From: Daucus carota subsp. sativus
Taxonomy: Eukaryota; Streptophyta; Magnoliopsida; Apiales; Apiaceae
Assembly: GCF_001625215.2 (NCBI RefSeq)
Contig: NC_030383.2
Coordinates: 8,134,779 to 8,198,778 of the forward strand
DNA: 64,000 bases
Direction: 5' to 3'
The stretch's first letter is position 1, and each line of letters starts with the position of its first letter. The translations under genes were made by a program, and so were the position numbers. The notes beneath the pieces were generated by a model that was not told where the DNA came from, searched no databases, and worked only from the letters and a program-made list of their open reading frames with translations. Positions 9,275-22,844 of the stretch are shown piece after piece.

Positions 9275-10103
9275 AGATTGACAATATTAAATTTCATGTA
9301 TAAAACATTTAAGCTTTGATTTACTACAGTGTCAACCGGTTGAGCTCACAAAACCAGCTGCTGACGATCTTAGTCTGTGAATACAATAAACTAGCAATGA
9401 ATGAACTCAACGTAATACATCAAGAGCTAACTGATATCGACTCTTGAGGAAGCTCAGGCCCTGCTGCTTTCTCCCAAGTTGAATATGAACATTGCAATCT
9501 AGTCTTAGCTCTACTTGGTTCGATTATACAATTTACATCATTACAGCATTCTTTTCTTTCTTGCCAAACAAAATAACCTTCCTTTTAAGTTTCACCACAG
9601 GTCCATATCAGGGTTGAACTGCAGAAAGTGATGTTCATTGTCAACGTTTATTACCATTACACGGCACGAACATGCACCACCACTTTTAAGGAATGCAAGG
9701 AAGTCACAACTTAGGAAAACAGCAAAAAAGAACAATTTTACTGTTTCATTCAACATTGAAACATGCCAGAAAATTTAATGTGTGTAATTAGTATGTAACG
9801 CTAAAAGCTAAAACCCATGGTGGAACTTGTGAACATTGTTATGGTTTCATAAAGTTAAAAGCTAGAAGAACCGTTCTTCATTGCATCTAAAGATCTAATT
9901 GACTTATTAGTTATTACTCATGCATCTAAAGATTGAATAAGATCTTTATATAGTTACCTCTCTTACCAATTAGTTGTACTGGTTCACTTTCACTCTCCCA
10001 TCTCTGTCTGAAACATAACTACATTTATCTAGATAAAAGCTTAACTACTTGTTTCAAGATCTTCAGACAGCCCGAATCCCTGATACACCACTCAACTTCT
10101 TTA
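9275..10103 (+). promoter_or_regulatory. Upstream region of MSL-A
   Basis: No gene seen. Near 9994-10013 it keeps CTCCCATCTCTGTCTGAAAC, the same sequence that opens the conserved leader block before MSL-B, -C and -D, but the rest of that block is absent here. The transcription start cannot be placed. Confidence 0.45.
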
Positions 10104-13100
10104 ATGGCTGCATCGTCGAGTAAACTGTCTTCTTATGCTCAGTCTGTTGATAATGATACAGTTATCAAAATCAACGGCCACAGTAATGAAACTGAACTTG
10201 CCTCTACCAAAATGCTGCCAGACAATTCCACCAACAATGTCAAGAATGGTGATTCTGTGACAGAGTCCCCTGCTGCTCAGCGATCACCCAAGGATGTCAG
10301 AGTTTTCTTTAGTGGAAACCTGAGGAGACGATACAGTGGGAGCAACCAAAGCGGGGGAAGTGGTGCTGGTGAAAGAGAGGAGGTGGTTGCTTGCAATTCA
10401 AACAAGTGGTTTCGTCGAGATTCACAGCTTATGAGAATGAAGAGTAAGTCGAGGCTATTGGATCCACCAGAGCAAGATGGAAAGTCTAGGAATCTCATGA
10501 AGTCTGGATTTATAGGGAAGGGAAGTGAGTGTGATGATGAAGACCCTTTCTTGGAGGAGGATTTTCCAGAAGATTTTAAGAAGAGGAACTTTAGTTACTG
10601 GGCTGCCATCCAGTTTGCTAGTTTGATTTTGATTATTGTTGCTTTAATCTGTAGCATCTCTGTTAACATTTTTAAGAACAACAAATTGTTTGGACTTGAA
10701 GTGTGGAAATGGTGTTTACTGTTTTTGGTTTTGATATGTGGGAGACTGGTTGCTGGTTGGGGGATTCGTGTGGTCGTGTTTTTCATAGAGCTTAATTCAA
10801 TGTTGAGAAAACGTGTTCTTTATTTTGTTTATGGGTTAAAGAATGCTGTAAAGAATTGTATCTGGTTGGCTTTGGTTTTGATAGCATGGAGAAGCATTTT
10901 GGGCGAGAGAGTTGAGAATTTAGCTCATGGCAAGGTCTTGAGTTATGTGACTAGAACTTGGGTTTGTTTGTTGGTAGGAACTTTGATATGGCTTGCAAAG
11001 ACACTGATTGTTAAGGTACTTGCTTCTTCGTTCCATGTCAGCACGTTTTTTGATCGTATTCAGGATGCTTTGTTTAGTCAGTACGTGATTGAGACCCTCT
11101 CGGGGCCACCCTTCCTTGAGATTGAACAAGCAAGGGAAGAAGAGGAGCAAATCATGAATGGGAGTTCTGGAGCTACTGTGCCTTCTGAACACAGGGCCAG
11201 TGGTCTCCTGAGGAGTGGGAAACTGAATGGGACTGCTCCAAAGCTTGCCTCTGTTAAAAGCTCTAGATTTTCTACAGTCATGACTGTGAAGGAAAATGAA
11301 GGCATTACAATCGATCACTTGCACAGGTTGAATCAAAAGAATATATCAGCTTGGAACATGAAGCGATTGATGAATATTGTCCGGAAAAGCACTCTGACAA
11401 CTTTAGATGAGCAGATAAAGGACATGACTGGTGACGATGAGACTGCCCTGCAAATCAGGAGTGAAATTCAAGCCAAACAAGCAGCCAAGAAGATTTTCTG
11501 CAATGTGGCTAAGCCAGGCTCAAAGTAGGTTCTTTTCATTTTTGATTTTACAAAATGTTAAAGGACATTGCACATAGCATGTTTCCTTTAAAAAGTAGAT
11601 ATTCAAACATTTTGCTGTGCCACATGATGTTGTTTTCACAAAATCTTCATTTTCACTTAAAATCTCAATATTTATCTCCTTGTTCACAGACACATTTATC
11701 AGGACGATTTGATGGAATTTATGAGAGAAGATGAAGCATTGAAGACAATAGGTCTAATTGAAGGGGCAAGTGAAATAGGAGGAATTAGCAGAAGAGCTCT
11801 CAAAAATTGGGTGGTAAATATTTCTATTCATATGGACTACAAAAAGATAAAGATCTTTTTTTTCTTTCTCATGCCGTAACTTTTTATTTATAGAAAATTG
11901 CTGCCTGGTTCAATTTTCTTTATTTTTATCTGCAACTGTATGAACATGGTAGGTATCTCATTCTTGTCAATAGGTATGCTTTATAAATGATGATTAACAT
12001 ATAAATATGTTGCTTCCTTGAGCTTCTTCTTACTAGTCGCTCACCTGCTGCTCCTCCCAGCATTGTTTGCTGTAGTTACTAAAATTTGGCCTTGAGTGTG
12101 CTTTATTTTTATTACGTTGTTATTACCCATTATTCAGGACCTATCAAAGTTCGTAGAGTTTAAGATGACTTTTTCTACAGGTATGTGCATTCAGAGAGCG
12201 AAGAGCTTTGGCGTTTTCCCTGAATGATACCAAAACAGCAGTAAACAAACTTCACCATATGCTGAACATCTTTGTAGGAATAATTATAGTGATTGTGTGG
12301 CTTCTGATTCTCAAAGTAGCCAGTGTCCAATTTTTCGTCTTTTTGAGCTCCCAGTTAGTTTTAGTTGCATTTGTGTTTGGCAACACATGTAAGGCAACGT
12401 TTGAAGGGATCATTTTCTTATTTGTGATGCATCCGTTTGACATTGGTGATCGCTGTGAGGTGGACGGTGTTCAGGTATTATTATTATACAGATACTCATA
12501 AACAATTTGGATGCATTAGGCAGGAATTTTATTTTCCATTTTGTTTCTTTTATGGTTTCAGTTGATCGTTGAAGAGATGAATATACTAACCACAATTTTT
12601 CTGAGATACGATAACCAAAAGATCAGTTATCCGAACAGTGTCTTAGCAACCAAGCCCATCAGTAATTACTACCGAAGTCCAGATATGGGAGACGCCATTG
12701 ATTTCTGCATCCACATTTCAACTCCTGTAGAAAAGATTGCTTCGATGAAAGAAAAGATCACCAGGTAATATTGGCTTCAAAGGACAGTCATAACAATCAA
12801 AATTTCTATGTGTGTCAGACTAACTTTTCTTACTTGTATTGCAAGTGCAGCTATATTGAGAACAAGAGTGATCACTGGCACCCAGCTCCATTGATAGTCC
12901 TGCGCGACATGGAGGACTTGAACAGGCTAAAGATATCGTTATGGCCTTCACATCGAATGAACTTTCAGGACATGGGTGAAAGATGGGTGAGGAGAGCCCT
13001 TCTTGTTGAAGAGATGATCAGAATTTTCAGAGAGCTTGACATTGAATATCGCATGCTTCCACTTGACATGAATGTTCGGAACATGCCAGCTATAGCCTCC

Positions 13101-13139
13101 GACAGGCTTCCCTCAAATTGGACAGCTTGTGATGACTGA
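10104..13139 (+). CDS. MSL10: MSL-A: MSL10-like mechanosensitive channel, 776 aa
   Basis: Five exons: 10104-11524, 11690-11813, 12181-12474, 12562-12764, 12851-13139; all junctions are GT-AG and the phases close in frame. The protein is a plant class II MscS-like channel that opens under membrane tension, normally in the plasma membrane. A soluble N-terminus of about 160 residues carries a basic RMKSKSRLLDPPE motif shared with the other copies. Four membrane segments lie in exon 1 (about 166-188, 200-229, 238-265, 282-306). Exon 3 encodes the last two, including the pore segment, followed by the MscS signature FVMHPFDIGDRCEVD. Exons 4-5 code the cytosolic MscS domain ending DRLPSNWTACDD. It is the most divergent of the four copies: its N-terminus lacks the SSWSEIP or SLSEVP and LYGQ block found in the others. 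Confidence 0.93.
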
Positions 13140-14912
13140 TAAATTTACACACAAATTTGAGAATATTTATGTAGAAAACGTTAACTCATGTTTTATATGC
13201 TTAAAGATGACAAGCTTTATCTTCTTCAAATAAATGTCTGAATGTTTAGTCCTTAACATGTCGTATTTCATATAGTTTTATAATATGATGGGTTCATCCT
13301 AACAACCGCTTTTTATAACAATTTTTACTTTATATTTTATTACAGAAAAACATAAAATCAACTTTTACGTGAATGCAGGGATCACGTCATTTATTCGTAA
13401 TTTAGATACCCGTTATAGAATTTCGGTCTTTCTGCGATTTGTCAGCAATAACCTTAATATGTTATGCAAAATGCTATTGAAGTTCAATCCCAAAGCTTAA
13501 GTTCCCATCTTTGATTATAATCTTATTACTGGAAATTTTGTAATACAGCTTTCTAACCTGTATTGTTCGCGATTCAGCGGAAAACAACTGCCTGTTCATA
13601 GTGGAAAGGCAGGAAAATAACTGAATCTTGGCAATTTTTTTAACTAATTTCAAAGATCTAGCTGAATAAAAATTGTAAATTAAAATCTCGGCGCGATTTT
13701 AGTTTTCAAGACGCTTAGTCCATCTTATCTTTGGCAGCTGGCAACACCGGAATATAACTGCTGGGGTGAGTTGATTCTGGCCACATTTTTCATACAAACA
13801 CAAAGGCCACTGCATCACCCGAGGGACTAAAACTCACTTGCCAATTAGTTAAGCACTGCATCACTAACTTGGCTAAAGATAAATTAGACGTTGCAGCATC
13901 AGCCATCGACTAGTAGATCTGTAGCTTGTACCTTGCATGCATGGACGAGTGGATGGTCTTGTTGTTAAGATAGCCAAACGAGCCGTTCGGATCAGCACGA
14001 CTCGGCTCGGGCTCAAAACTTGCCTGGAAATCGGCCAAATATGAGACGAGCTAAACTTGGTACAAATCGTCTCAGAGGACGAAGCGTTCACAATTTGAGA
14101 TTGCGAGATTGGCGATTCCACTCGGCTGGGCACGTGCAACTCGTCACGCCCACGACTCGTTTGGGGACGTGCAACTCGGCCATTCAGCTCGCCATGCCAC
14201 TCGACCGTTGCAACAACGGTGACCTTGCTGCTCTGCCCAACGGTCACCTGCACACACCAACGGCTCCAGCCTCCACCTACACCAACAGCTCTCCTCTCCT
14301 TTTAAAAAGAATTTCGAATATAAATATTTACATTATTTTATACTTTACATTTTATATTAAAATTTTGTAAATAGAAGTTAATATTCATTACAAATGTCGA
14401 ATTATTTTTCACCTGAACAGAAATCCGAAAGAATATAATTTTTATTATTTACTTTGTTTTCAAAATGGTCGAAGCCTACGAGGCTAACATATTACGACGA
14501 AAGTGTGACTTCCCCAGCCTGCTTTGATTTACAAGCAATTATCCCTCACTCCCAACTCTCTGAGTCCAATAGTTTCAACATCGATTGCAGCCACTAATAC
14601 ACGAGGACAGTGAGAGTACAGTCACACAACAAAGTGCCCATCACCTCACATATCGTTTTCAAGATAAAGAGAAGACGAAGAAGAAGAAGAAGAAGGCTGC
14701 CTCGTGAATAGACATGATATTGAACGCATAGCATTGGTTGCACAATTTTGGCCAATAAGAATCCACTCTTAATCATACACATAGTCGACATTCCTCATGT
14801 GCCTGGTTTGCTACTGAGCAATTTTTGAAACCAGAGAACTTAAAATTCCAAGATTTTGGCTGTTATAACAAAAACAGGTAAGAACTTAATTATCCAACTC
14901 ATGCAGTACAAA
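13140..14912. other. Intergenic region between MSL-A and the Helitron, no gene seen
   Basis: Begins with the MSL-A 3' untranslated region. Around 13970-14290 there is a GC-richer patch with repeated ACGAGC/GCTCG words, possibly an old hAT-type remnant, with overlapping frames on both strands that look like chance. The remainder is AT-rich. Confidence 0.4.
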
Positions 14913-15909
14913 TCAATACCCTTTATTAATAAGCGAAATCACATTTTGGTGGAACATCAGTACCAAAAGTACCAAAATTTGGTCACTTTCATATTGATTA
15001 GGATTTTATAATCATTATTATACTACTACAAAAGACTTCCATATTGAACAGAATTTTATTATCATTAAAGACTTCGATATTCATTATGACAACAAAAAGA
15101 CTTCTGTATTGATTAGAATTTTATTATTAAAGACTTTAATATTGATTAGAACAATGCAATAAAAAGTTTTATTAACAAAATTATTTGTTTAATTTTTTAA
15201 AAGTCAAATAATTTAATATATGGAACAACTCTGTAAATCTTTTATCATACTTGAGAGTTCAAATAAGGAGTTCATATTGATATTAATATCATACCATATA
15301 TAGTTTTTATCAATAAGCGGAATCGATATCATCAAAATACTAAATATCAAAGTACCAAAATTTGGTTATTATCATATAATTTTTAATAATTATTATTATT
15401 GTTATCATATAACTATGAGAATACTTTTATGTATGATCAGAATTTTTGTAATATAATGATTATCACACCAACAAATTACAGTCAACAAAGCTACTCATTT
15501 TAAATTTTAAAACTCAAATTATTTATTTTATAAAATAACTTTAATTTGGTTATCATCATATAATTTTTTTATTCAGCAGTAACAATAATTATACTATTAT
15601 AGATTTTATAATAAAATAATATCCTACCAATAGAATAATAACGTTGTCAGCGAAATTATTCGTTTTAATTTTTTAAAACTCATACAATTTAATTTACGAA
15701 ACAAATCTATAAATGTTTTTATCATGTTTCAGAATTAAAATAAACAAGATTCAATATTGATACCAAAGTACCAAAAAACTTGGTCATATATTTTTTAATA
15801 ATAATTATTATCATTCAATGCTCTTTAGAAGATTGTGATAACGACGAATAAGGCGGTGGTAACACTGACTTGACAAATACAAACTCAAAGAAAATGAGGC
15901 CATTGTCCA

Positions 15910-16604
15910 TAGGGGTGTCAAACGGATAATTCGGATACGGATCTGCCTGTATCCGGATCCGGATCCGAATCCGAAAATCCATATCCGTATCCGAATCCGA
16001 AATATTTTAAAGGATGATATCTGAATCCGGATCCGACGGATACTATCTGGATTCGGATAATATCCGGATCCGAATCTGATTTTTAATCAGAATTTTTATT
16101 TTTCTATTAAAATTTCTAAAAAATCATAAAAAAAATAGTAAAAATAAAAAATTAATTTCTAAAAATTGAGTAAAAAAATTAAAATCATTAAAGAAGGTTT
16201 ATATTAATTCAAAAATTAATTCTTATTTATCTTTCAATATAAATTTGTTATCTTTAAAATATTAAACTCAAATAAAATTAGGATATATGTCTATAATATT
16301 TTAAAATTATACAAAATTTATATAAATATATTATTTTATGTATACATATATAAATACACACATTATATAGTTATTGAATAATAATAATTATATATAATAT
16401 TTAATATCATATATATTTAATTTCGGATTCGGATATTATCGGATACGAATATGCCTATATCCGTATCCGTATCCGGAATTGTCGGATTCGGATGCGGATA
16501 ATATCCGCTTTGTCTCGGATACGGATAATATCCGCTTTATCTCGGATACGAATGCGGATTTTTCGGACGGATATCGGATTTTTCGGACTTTTTTGACAGC
16601 CCTA
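15910..16604. mobile_element. hAT MITE nested in Helitron copy 1, 695 bp
   Basis: Ends are TAGGGGTGTCAAA and, inverted, TAGGGCTGTCAAA. The 8-bp duplication ATTGTCCA flanks it (15902-15909, 16605-16612). Subterminal zones are packed with CGGATA/TATCCG words. The other Helitron copy has a single ATTGTCCA at the matching place (59924-59931 on the opposite strand), proving insertion. Confidence 0.95.
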
Positions 16605-17173
16605 ATTGTCCATATTTCAACATATAATAAAAGAACGAAACACAAGACATACACCAAAATATTTGATATCAAATTAGTTTTGAAAAGTTAGTTAACTTTG
16701 TCAAACTACAATCTTAGTTTATCAAACAACTACAACACCACGGTTAGATCTTAAAAAACTCCAACTAAAATTATATATAATGGTTGCCTATTAAATGAAT
16801 AAAATAATTGCGACTTAAAATTTTGAATTTTTATTAAGATTAAAGACGCTATAAACGAACTTATATGTGATGATCTTGAATATTATTTTAACAATTTAAA
16901 AATCATCAAACAACATAGGAATTTTACTAAAATAAAACATACTGTTACAGTTAAGTTCCATAAAGTCCGCCATTTAAGCCGTAATAAGTACAGTCATAAT
17001 ATTTTAGTTTAGTCATAAATAATATCTTTAATTATTCAAATTTTATACATAATTTACCATCTTTAAGTACTTTTAAATATAATTATCAATTAATCATTAA
17101 CATCTTTTAACATTAACAATCATTAATCATTATTCTACTTATGAGTTATATTTTATAACATATATAGTATTTA

Positions 17174-17619
17174 GGGGTCGTTTGGTTCGCAGAGTGGTAT
17201 GAGTTTGGAATGAGGAATCGGGTTAAGGTGGTATGGGTTTAAAGTATTATATCTGATATCATGTGTTTGGTTGATTGCTGGAATCAATATATTTAACTTT
17301 TTAAAAAAAATTATATTAATTATTTATATTAATTAAAATATTAATAAAATTATTATTGTTATGTATTTTTGCATTATTGATTATTTTTATATTAAATATT
17401 AATATTTAATTGTTTAAATAGAGACAAAAAATAAAATATAAAACTGATACCCATACCGCCATTTCATACCCACCTCATCCCTTGGGTATCAAAAACCATA
17501 CCTTGTGGGTTTGAGGAATGGGTTTGAAAATTTGTTTTCTTACAACCAAACACCAGGTATGGGTTTAGAATGGACGAAACCCATACCTGATTCCAGATAC
17601 CCCTCTACCAAACGACCCC
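17174..17619. mobile_element. Tourist-like (PIF/Harbinger) MITE nested in Helitron copy 1, 446 bp
   Basis: Inverted ends GGGGTCGTTTGG, 3-bp duplication TTA at 17171-17173 and 17620-17622. Helitron copy 2 keeps the single TTA (59348-59350, opposite strand). Confidence 0.93.
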
Positions 17620-18022
17620 TTAGTGATTTATAAAATAATTGTTTTATATTTTGATTGCAACGATTATATTGTAGAACATAACCTGCAAATTTTCAGCTGT
17701 TTACAAATAACGTAGACTAAAAAGATTGAAATTGAAACGAGTAGATTATATTTAAATAATTTTGGACTCGAACACTCTTATTTTGTGGACTCCATAGAAC
17801 AAGAACCCATATAGTTATGATATAAATTTAAAATAGGATCAAATTTTAATATATAGAAAGTCTTATATTAAATAATAATAATTCAAATATTATTTAAAAA
17901 CAATAATTTAAATAGATATGATAAAAATATGATGATGTAATTAAAAAAAATACTATTTTTTCAATAAATGACAAATTTTAAAATTTTAGTCAAACTCGTG
18001 CTTGACACGGGTTATCAACTAG

Positions 18023-18758
18023 TTATATCTAATTTGTTAAATAATCTAAATCATCAATATTAACAATGTTTCAGATCTTGGTGATTCATCTTCATAACCA
18101 CAGAAGTAAGAAAGAAACGAGACCCTGATCAATTCGTTCTTAACCCTTCACTTCTTCTTCTGTTTTGAAATATAGGTTGATGTTCATCAAAAAATTAAAC
18201 AACCTAGATTTCAAAGCAGAACATAACAGTAATTTAGTTTTACACTTGGACTTATGCTCAAAGGGGCTCCATGTGTATACAATCTTGCAAGTGGTTACAT
18301 TAGTGGGCGCCTGTCGAGTGTCGACCTTTGGGTATATGCCTTTTTCTGCTGGCTTGCTTCTTTTAACACTTTCTTCTGTTTACTTGCTCCTTCTAATCCA
18401 TGTACATGTTATTTACAGAGAACAGTCTCAAACATCGCCCTAAGTAACAAGTGAAAGATAACGCATCCAATTATTACTTCCCGCTCGTGATCAAATGTGA
18501 TCCAACAACAATATTACAAGACTAAAGAAACACCTCAAATTGATTACGTTTATACAAGTTTTATAACAGATCATGTTATAACTATTGTAGTGTAATGAAA
18601 TTAAAAAATAAAATGATTTCCAATGCGATTTAAATTTATTCAAAACCTTTGAACACCTAAATCCCAAGAAATGAAGACAAAAGCAGTAAGAGAGAAATAT
18701 CTATAAACGATTTACGTTCTTCCTCCAGTCTCTGTCTGAGACAGCACTCACATTTGCC
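18023..18758 (+). promoter_or_regulatory. Upstream region of MSL-B, partly duplicated before MSL-C
   Basis: About 18258-18470 matches about 22100-22370 (for example GTGTATAC.ATCTTG, and TTTCTTCTGTTT near 18371), so the tandem duplication that made MSL-B and MSL-C carried several hundred bases of upstream DNA. At 18729-18780 is a leader block (TCTGTCTGAGACAGCACTCA onward) shared with MSL-C and MSL-D. Confidence 0.6.
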
Positions 18759-18857
18759 ATGGCCACTGATTGTGACTCTTGGATGCTGAGTGATATGATA
18801 CTGATAAGACCTTCCTCTAGCTTACACTTTGAGGTTTTAGATGAGTTGGTTAATTAA
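18759..18857 (+). other. Candidate upstream ORF before MSL-B, 32 codons
   Basis: ATG in the leader block opens a 32-residue frame beginning MATDCDSW, ending TAA 106 bases before the MSL-B start. MSL-C has a matching ATG at 22700 (MATDW..., 18 residues); MSL-D has ATA instead. Whether this stretch is transcribed is unknown, and the peptides diverge after the first few residues. Confidence 0.35.
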
Positions 18858-18963
18858 CAGATGAAATTACTCTGAAACTCTTTTGCATCAATAGAATTCA
18901 CACACTCAAAAGTCAAGATTCTTCACAAAAACAAGATACATAATTTTTCAAGATACTGTTCTT

Positions 18964-21724
18964 ATGGGGGCACCTTCGAGTGATACTCAGACCGTCAGCA
19001 ATGACACTGTTGTCAATATCATGGGTAGTGATCTTGTCTTAAACAGCATGCAGCCGGACTTGAGCTATGATCCTCACTTTGTGACCGACTGTCCCCCTGC
19101 TCACCGCTCATCATGGTCTGAAATTCCTAGAAGTCCAAATCTTTATGGTCAGAGTTCACCTGCCAAATTTTCCTTTAGTGGTGAGAACATGAGGCATCGA
19201 CGCAGACAGAGTGGCTCTGGTTTCAGCTCCAACAAGTCATTGCCGCGACACTCACAACTCATGCGTATGAAGAGTAAATCCAGGCTAATTGATCCCCCGG
19301 AGCAATATGACAATTCTGAGAGAATCATGAAGTCTGAATGTATGGAGGCAAGAAGTGAGTGTCAGTATGATGATCCATATGCAAAGGAAGATTTGCCAGA
19401 GGAGTTTAAAATGATAAAGTTTAGCAAGTGGGCTGTCATTCAGTTTTTTTGCATGATTGTCATTATTCCTGCTTTGGTTTGTAGCATTTTTGTTAATTCT
19501 TCTCACAAGAACATACTGTGTGGACTTGAATTGTGGAGATGGGGTATTCTGCTTTTGGCTTTGTTGTGTGGGAGATTGGTTGCGGGTTGGGGGCTTCGGG
19601 TGGTTGTGTTTTTGGTTGAGCTTAACTGTATGTTGAGGAAGCGTGTTCTTTATTTTGTTTATGGCCTAAGGCGTGCTGTCAATAATTGTCTTTGGTTGGC
19701 TTTGATTTTGATTGCATGGAGAATCGTTTTGTTTGATAGAGTTGAGCATTTGGCTCATGGTAAGGTCTTGAGTTATGTGACTAAAGCTTGGGTTTGTTTA
19801 TTGGTGGGGACTTTGATATGGTTTGTGAAGACACTGCTTGTTAAGGTTCTTGCTTCTTCGTTTCATGTTAGCACTTTTTTTGATCGAATCCAGTGTGCTT
19901 TGTTTGATCAATATGTGATTGAGACTCTCTCAGGGCCACCCTTAATTGGGAACCATCTAGAGCCAGTAGAGGAGGAGCAAAGCACAGCCGAGGTTCCCCA
20001 ATTGCAGGATGCTGCAGGGAATACTGTATCTCCAAGAACAACTGCTTCCCCAAGGAGTGGGAAACTGAAAACGATTACTAAAAGACGAAAAATCTTTCCC
20101 TCTTTTAAAAGCTCTAGATTTTCAACAGTCGCGGCTAAGGAGGAAAAAGAGGGGATTACTATAGGTCACTTGCACAGGTTAAATGGAAAGAATATATCAG
20201 CTTGGAACATGAAGAGGCTGATGAATATTGTCCGGAAAGGAAATCTGTCAATAGATGAACAAATATGTGAGGATGAGACTGCAGTACAGATCAAGAGTGA
20301 GACTCAAGCTAAAAATGCAGCTAAGAAGATTTTTTGCAATGTGGCAAAGCAAGGCTCAAAGTAAGTTTTTTTCCTTCTTTTTGTACAAGATGATAAGCAT
20401 GTTGTGTATAGTTTCTTATTCAAACATCAGATCTTTGCAATATTTGAACATGGTGTATTATTTTATTATATACAGTTATTTTATATTTCAAATTGTAATA
20501 GTTTATCGTTTTTGTACCAGACACATATACCAGGACGATTTGATGCAATTTATGAGAGACGACGAAGCATTGACAACAATAAGTCACTTTGAAGGGGCAA
20601 GTGGATGGAAAGGAATTAGCAGGAAAGAACTAAAGAATTGGATGGTAATATATCGATTTGTATAGACTACAAAGACAGAATTTCCTCCTTTTTCCAGTTA
20701 CTTTACCAATTTATCTTATGTTGAGCTTATATATCATGCTCTGTCGTGTATTCTCTCTACAGGTAAATACATTTAAGGAGCGAAGAGCCTTGGTATTGTC
20801 CTTGAATGATACAAAAAAAGCTGTAAACAAACTTCACCAAATGTTGAACATCTTTGTAGGCCTAATTATACTGATTATCTGGTCTCTTATACTAAAAGTT
20901 GCCAGCACTCAGTTCTTCGTCCTTCTGAGCTCCCAGTTTCTTTTAGTTGTTTTTGTGTTTGGAAACACATGCAAGACGATGTTTGAAGGGATCATCTTTT
21001 TATTTGTGATGCACCCATTTGATATTGGTGATCGATGTGAAGTTGACGATGTTCAGGTAATTCAACAGTAATAAATTAAGTCTGCATGCATGTATCAGCA
21101 AATAAGGCTCTAATCTCCATTTTGTATGGTTTCAGTTGGTTGTTGAAGAGATGAATATATTAACTACAACATTTCTGAGGTATGATAACCAAAAGATCTG
21201 CTACCCGAACAGCGTGTTATCAAACAAGCCCATCAGTAATTACTATCGTAGTCCAGATATGGGAGATGCCATTGATTTCTGTATTAACATTTCAACTCCT
21301 GTAGAAAAGATTGCTTTGATGAAAGAGAAGATTACAAGGTATATTGGCTGTGAAGAACTGTCTTACTGTTACTCTACAATACAAATTAATATCAAACCAT
21401 CTAAATATATTTTCTTATTTGTAATGTAACTGCAGCTACATTGAAAAGAATAGTGATCACTGGTATCCAGCTCCAATGATCGTTCTGCGGGACATTGAGG
21501 ACATGAACAGGCTAAAGATATCGTTATGGCTTTCACACCGGATTAACTTTCAGGACATGGGTGAAAGGTGGGTGAGGAGAGCGCTTATTGTTGAAGAGAT
21601 GATCAAAACATTTAAAGAGCTTGACATTGAGTATCGTATGCCAGTGGTGGACATGAATGTGCGGAGCATGCCAGCTATAGTCTCCAATAGACTTCCCTCA
21701 ATTTGGACATCTCATACCAACTGA
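18964..21724 (+). CDS. MSL10: MSL-B: MSL10-like mechanosensitive channel, 768 aa
   Basis: Exons 18964-20360, 20521-20644, 20763-21056, 21136-21338, 21436-21724. Internal and last exon lengths (124, 294, 203, 289) equal those of the other three copies to the base. The N-terminus has DPHFVTDCPPAHRSSWSEIP, shared almost exactly with MSL-C. Membrane segments include KWAVIQFFCMIVIIPALVC and ELWRWGILLLALLCGRLVA; the pore-to-cytosol junction is FVMHPFDIGDRCEVDDVQ. It lies directly 3' of the Helitron and about 5.8 kb from MSL-A. The frame is intact throughout. The Arabidopsis family includes MSL9 and MSL10; I use MSL10 as the nearest name, not as a proven ortholog. Confidence 0.93.
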
Positions 21725-22844
21725 AATATTTACATGAAGACAAACAGCCTGGTGAACATCTGGCATATAGTAGCCTGTCCTAAACCAAACCATCAGCAGA
21801 GATACATACTTCATTTTTATGCGTAGTTAAAAAAGTAAGTCAATGTAAAATTTATGAAGATTGCAGTTTGGTCCGGTTCTAAATGAACGTAATCATGCTA
21901 CTCATCAACATTGTAATGATTTTATTTGTGAGCAAATGCGGGTCTCAACACTAATTGTGGCTTTATTTGTGAACGAGGGTGAGCATCTATGCAACGCCAA
22001 TAGTCCCATATCATATAAAATCGTCCAGAATCCATTGTCATTCCTAGTCCCCCAGTCAACCTCAAGCTCTACTCATCAATAAATAGAACATTAGAACACA
22101 ATGTGTATACGATCTTGAAAAACATATTCGTATCAGCTACTGCATAGCGGTGGGACAACAATGGAGAAAACTTAGGGGGACAAAAGGATCCCGTGGTGAC
22201 ACCTCTAAACAAGTGAGTGTGCTCGCCATCAAATAATTCCAGTGGGCAGCTGAGTACCTTTCGGCATATACCTTTTTGCTTCTAACTCTTTCTTCTGTTT
22301 TCTAGCATCTTTTAATGTATGTACATGCTATTTCAGGAGAAGAAAGTCAAACTTCACTCAGGTAACTAATAAACATGTGATGATTACTTGTCACTTGTAA
22401 AGCCATGGACCGACTGATTGTGATTCATCTGTGAACAGCACAATGGAACATCTCAAGTTCTATACAGTTTTCTGATGCTGCAGATTATAACAAAACTCTC
22501 TAGCATTAAACCAATTTACCTGTTAATATCATTTTACAGAACCTTGATTTGAACTAAAGATTAAATTGGCTTAAACATTTGTAAAATATTTAGATTATAA
22601 GGTTTGAATTGTAAGATAAAGAACAAGAGATAATGGGTAATATCTATATACATGCTACGCTCTCTCGCGTCTCTGTCTGGAAAAGCACTCACATTTTCCA
22701 TGGCCACTGATTGGATACGAGTACAGATACTAACAGTTTCTAGATTAACAATATAATCAATTCTTTAATGGAATGGAATTGCTATAAAGCTCCTTTACAA
22801 CAATAGAGTACAGATACTCAAAATCTTTAACAATAACAAGGTGC
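21725..22844 (+). promoter_or_regulatory. Duplicated intergenic region between MSL-B and MSL-C
   Basis: Holds the MSL-B 3' flank (GGTGAACATCTGGCAT near 21751, matched by GTTGAACATTTGGCAT after MSL-C) and the MSL-C upstream region. The leader block lies at about 22668-22715, with a short upstream frame at 22700-22756. No other gene seen. Confidence 0.6.

Larger units (their letters stand above)
14913..18022 (+). mobile_element. Helitron copy 1 (non-autonomous), 3110 bp with nested MITEs
   Basis: The 5' end is TCAATACCCTTTATTAATAA after an A (14912). The 3' end is a decayed hairpin (AACTCGTGC ... ACACGGGTT) followed by ATCAACTAG and then T (18023). TC...CTRR ends between host A and T with a 3' hairpin are the Helitron pattern. 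The boundaries are confirmed by the second copy at 58163-62579, where similarity starts and stops at the same bases. No Rep/helicase gene is present. Two later insertions (15910-16604, 17174-17619) sit inside it. Confidence 0.88.

Noticed and set aside
13873..14370. Overlapping frames on both strands in a GC-richer patch
   Set aside because: No recognisable domain; both strands are open because of repeated GCTCG/CGAGC words, which is a composition effect.
16436..16691. Repetitive peptide frames (SDTDNIRF / SASETKRIL type)
   Set aside because: They lie in the CGGATA repeats at the end of the hAT MITE and are not genes.
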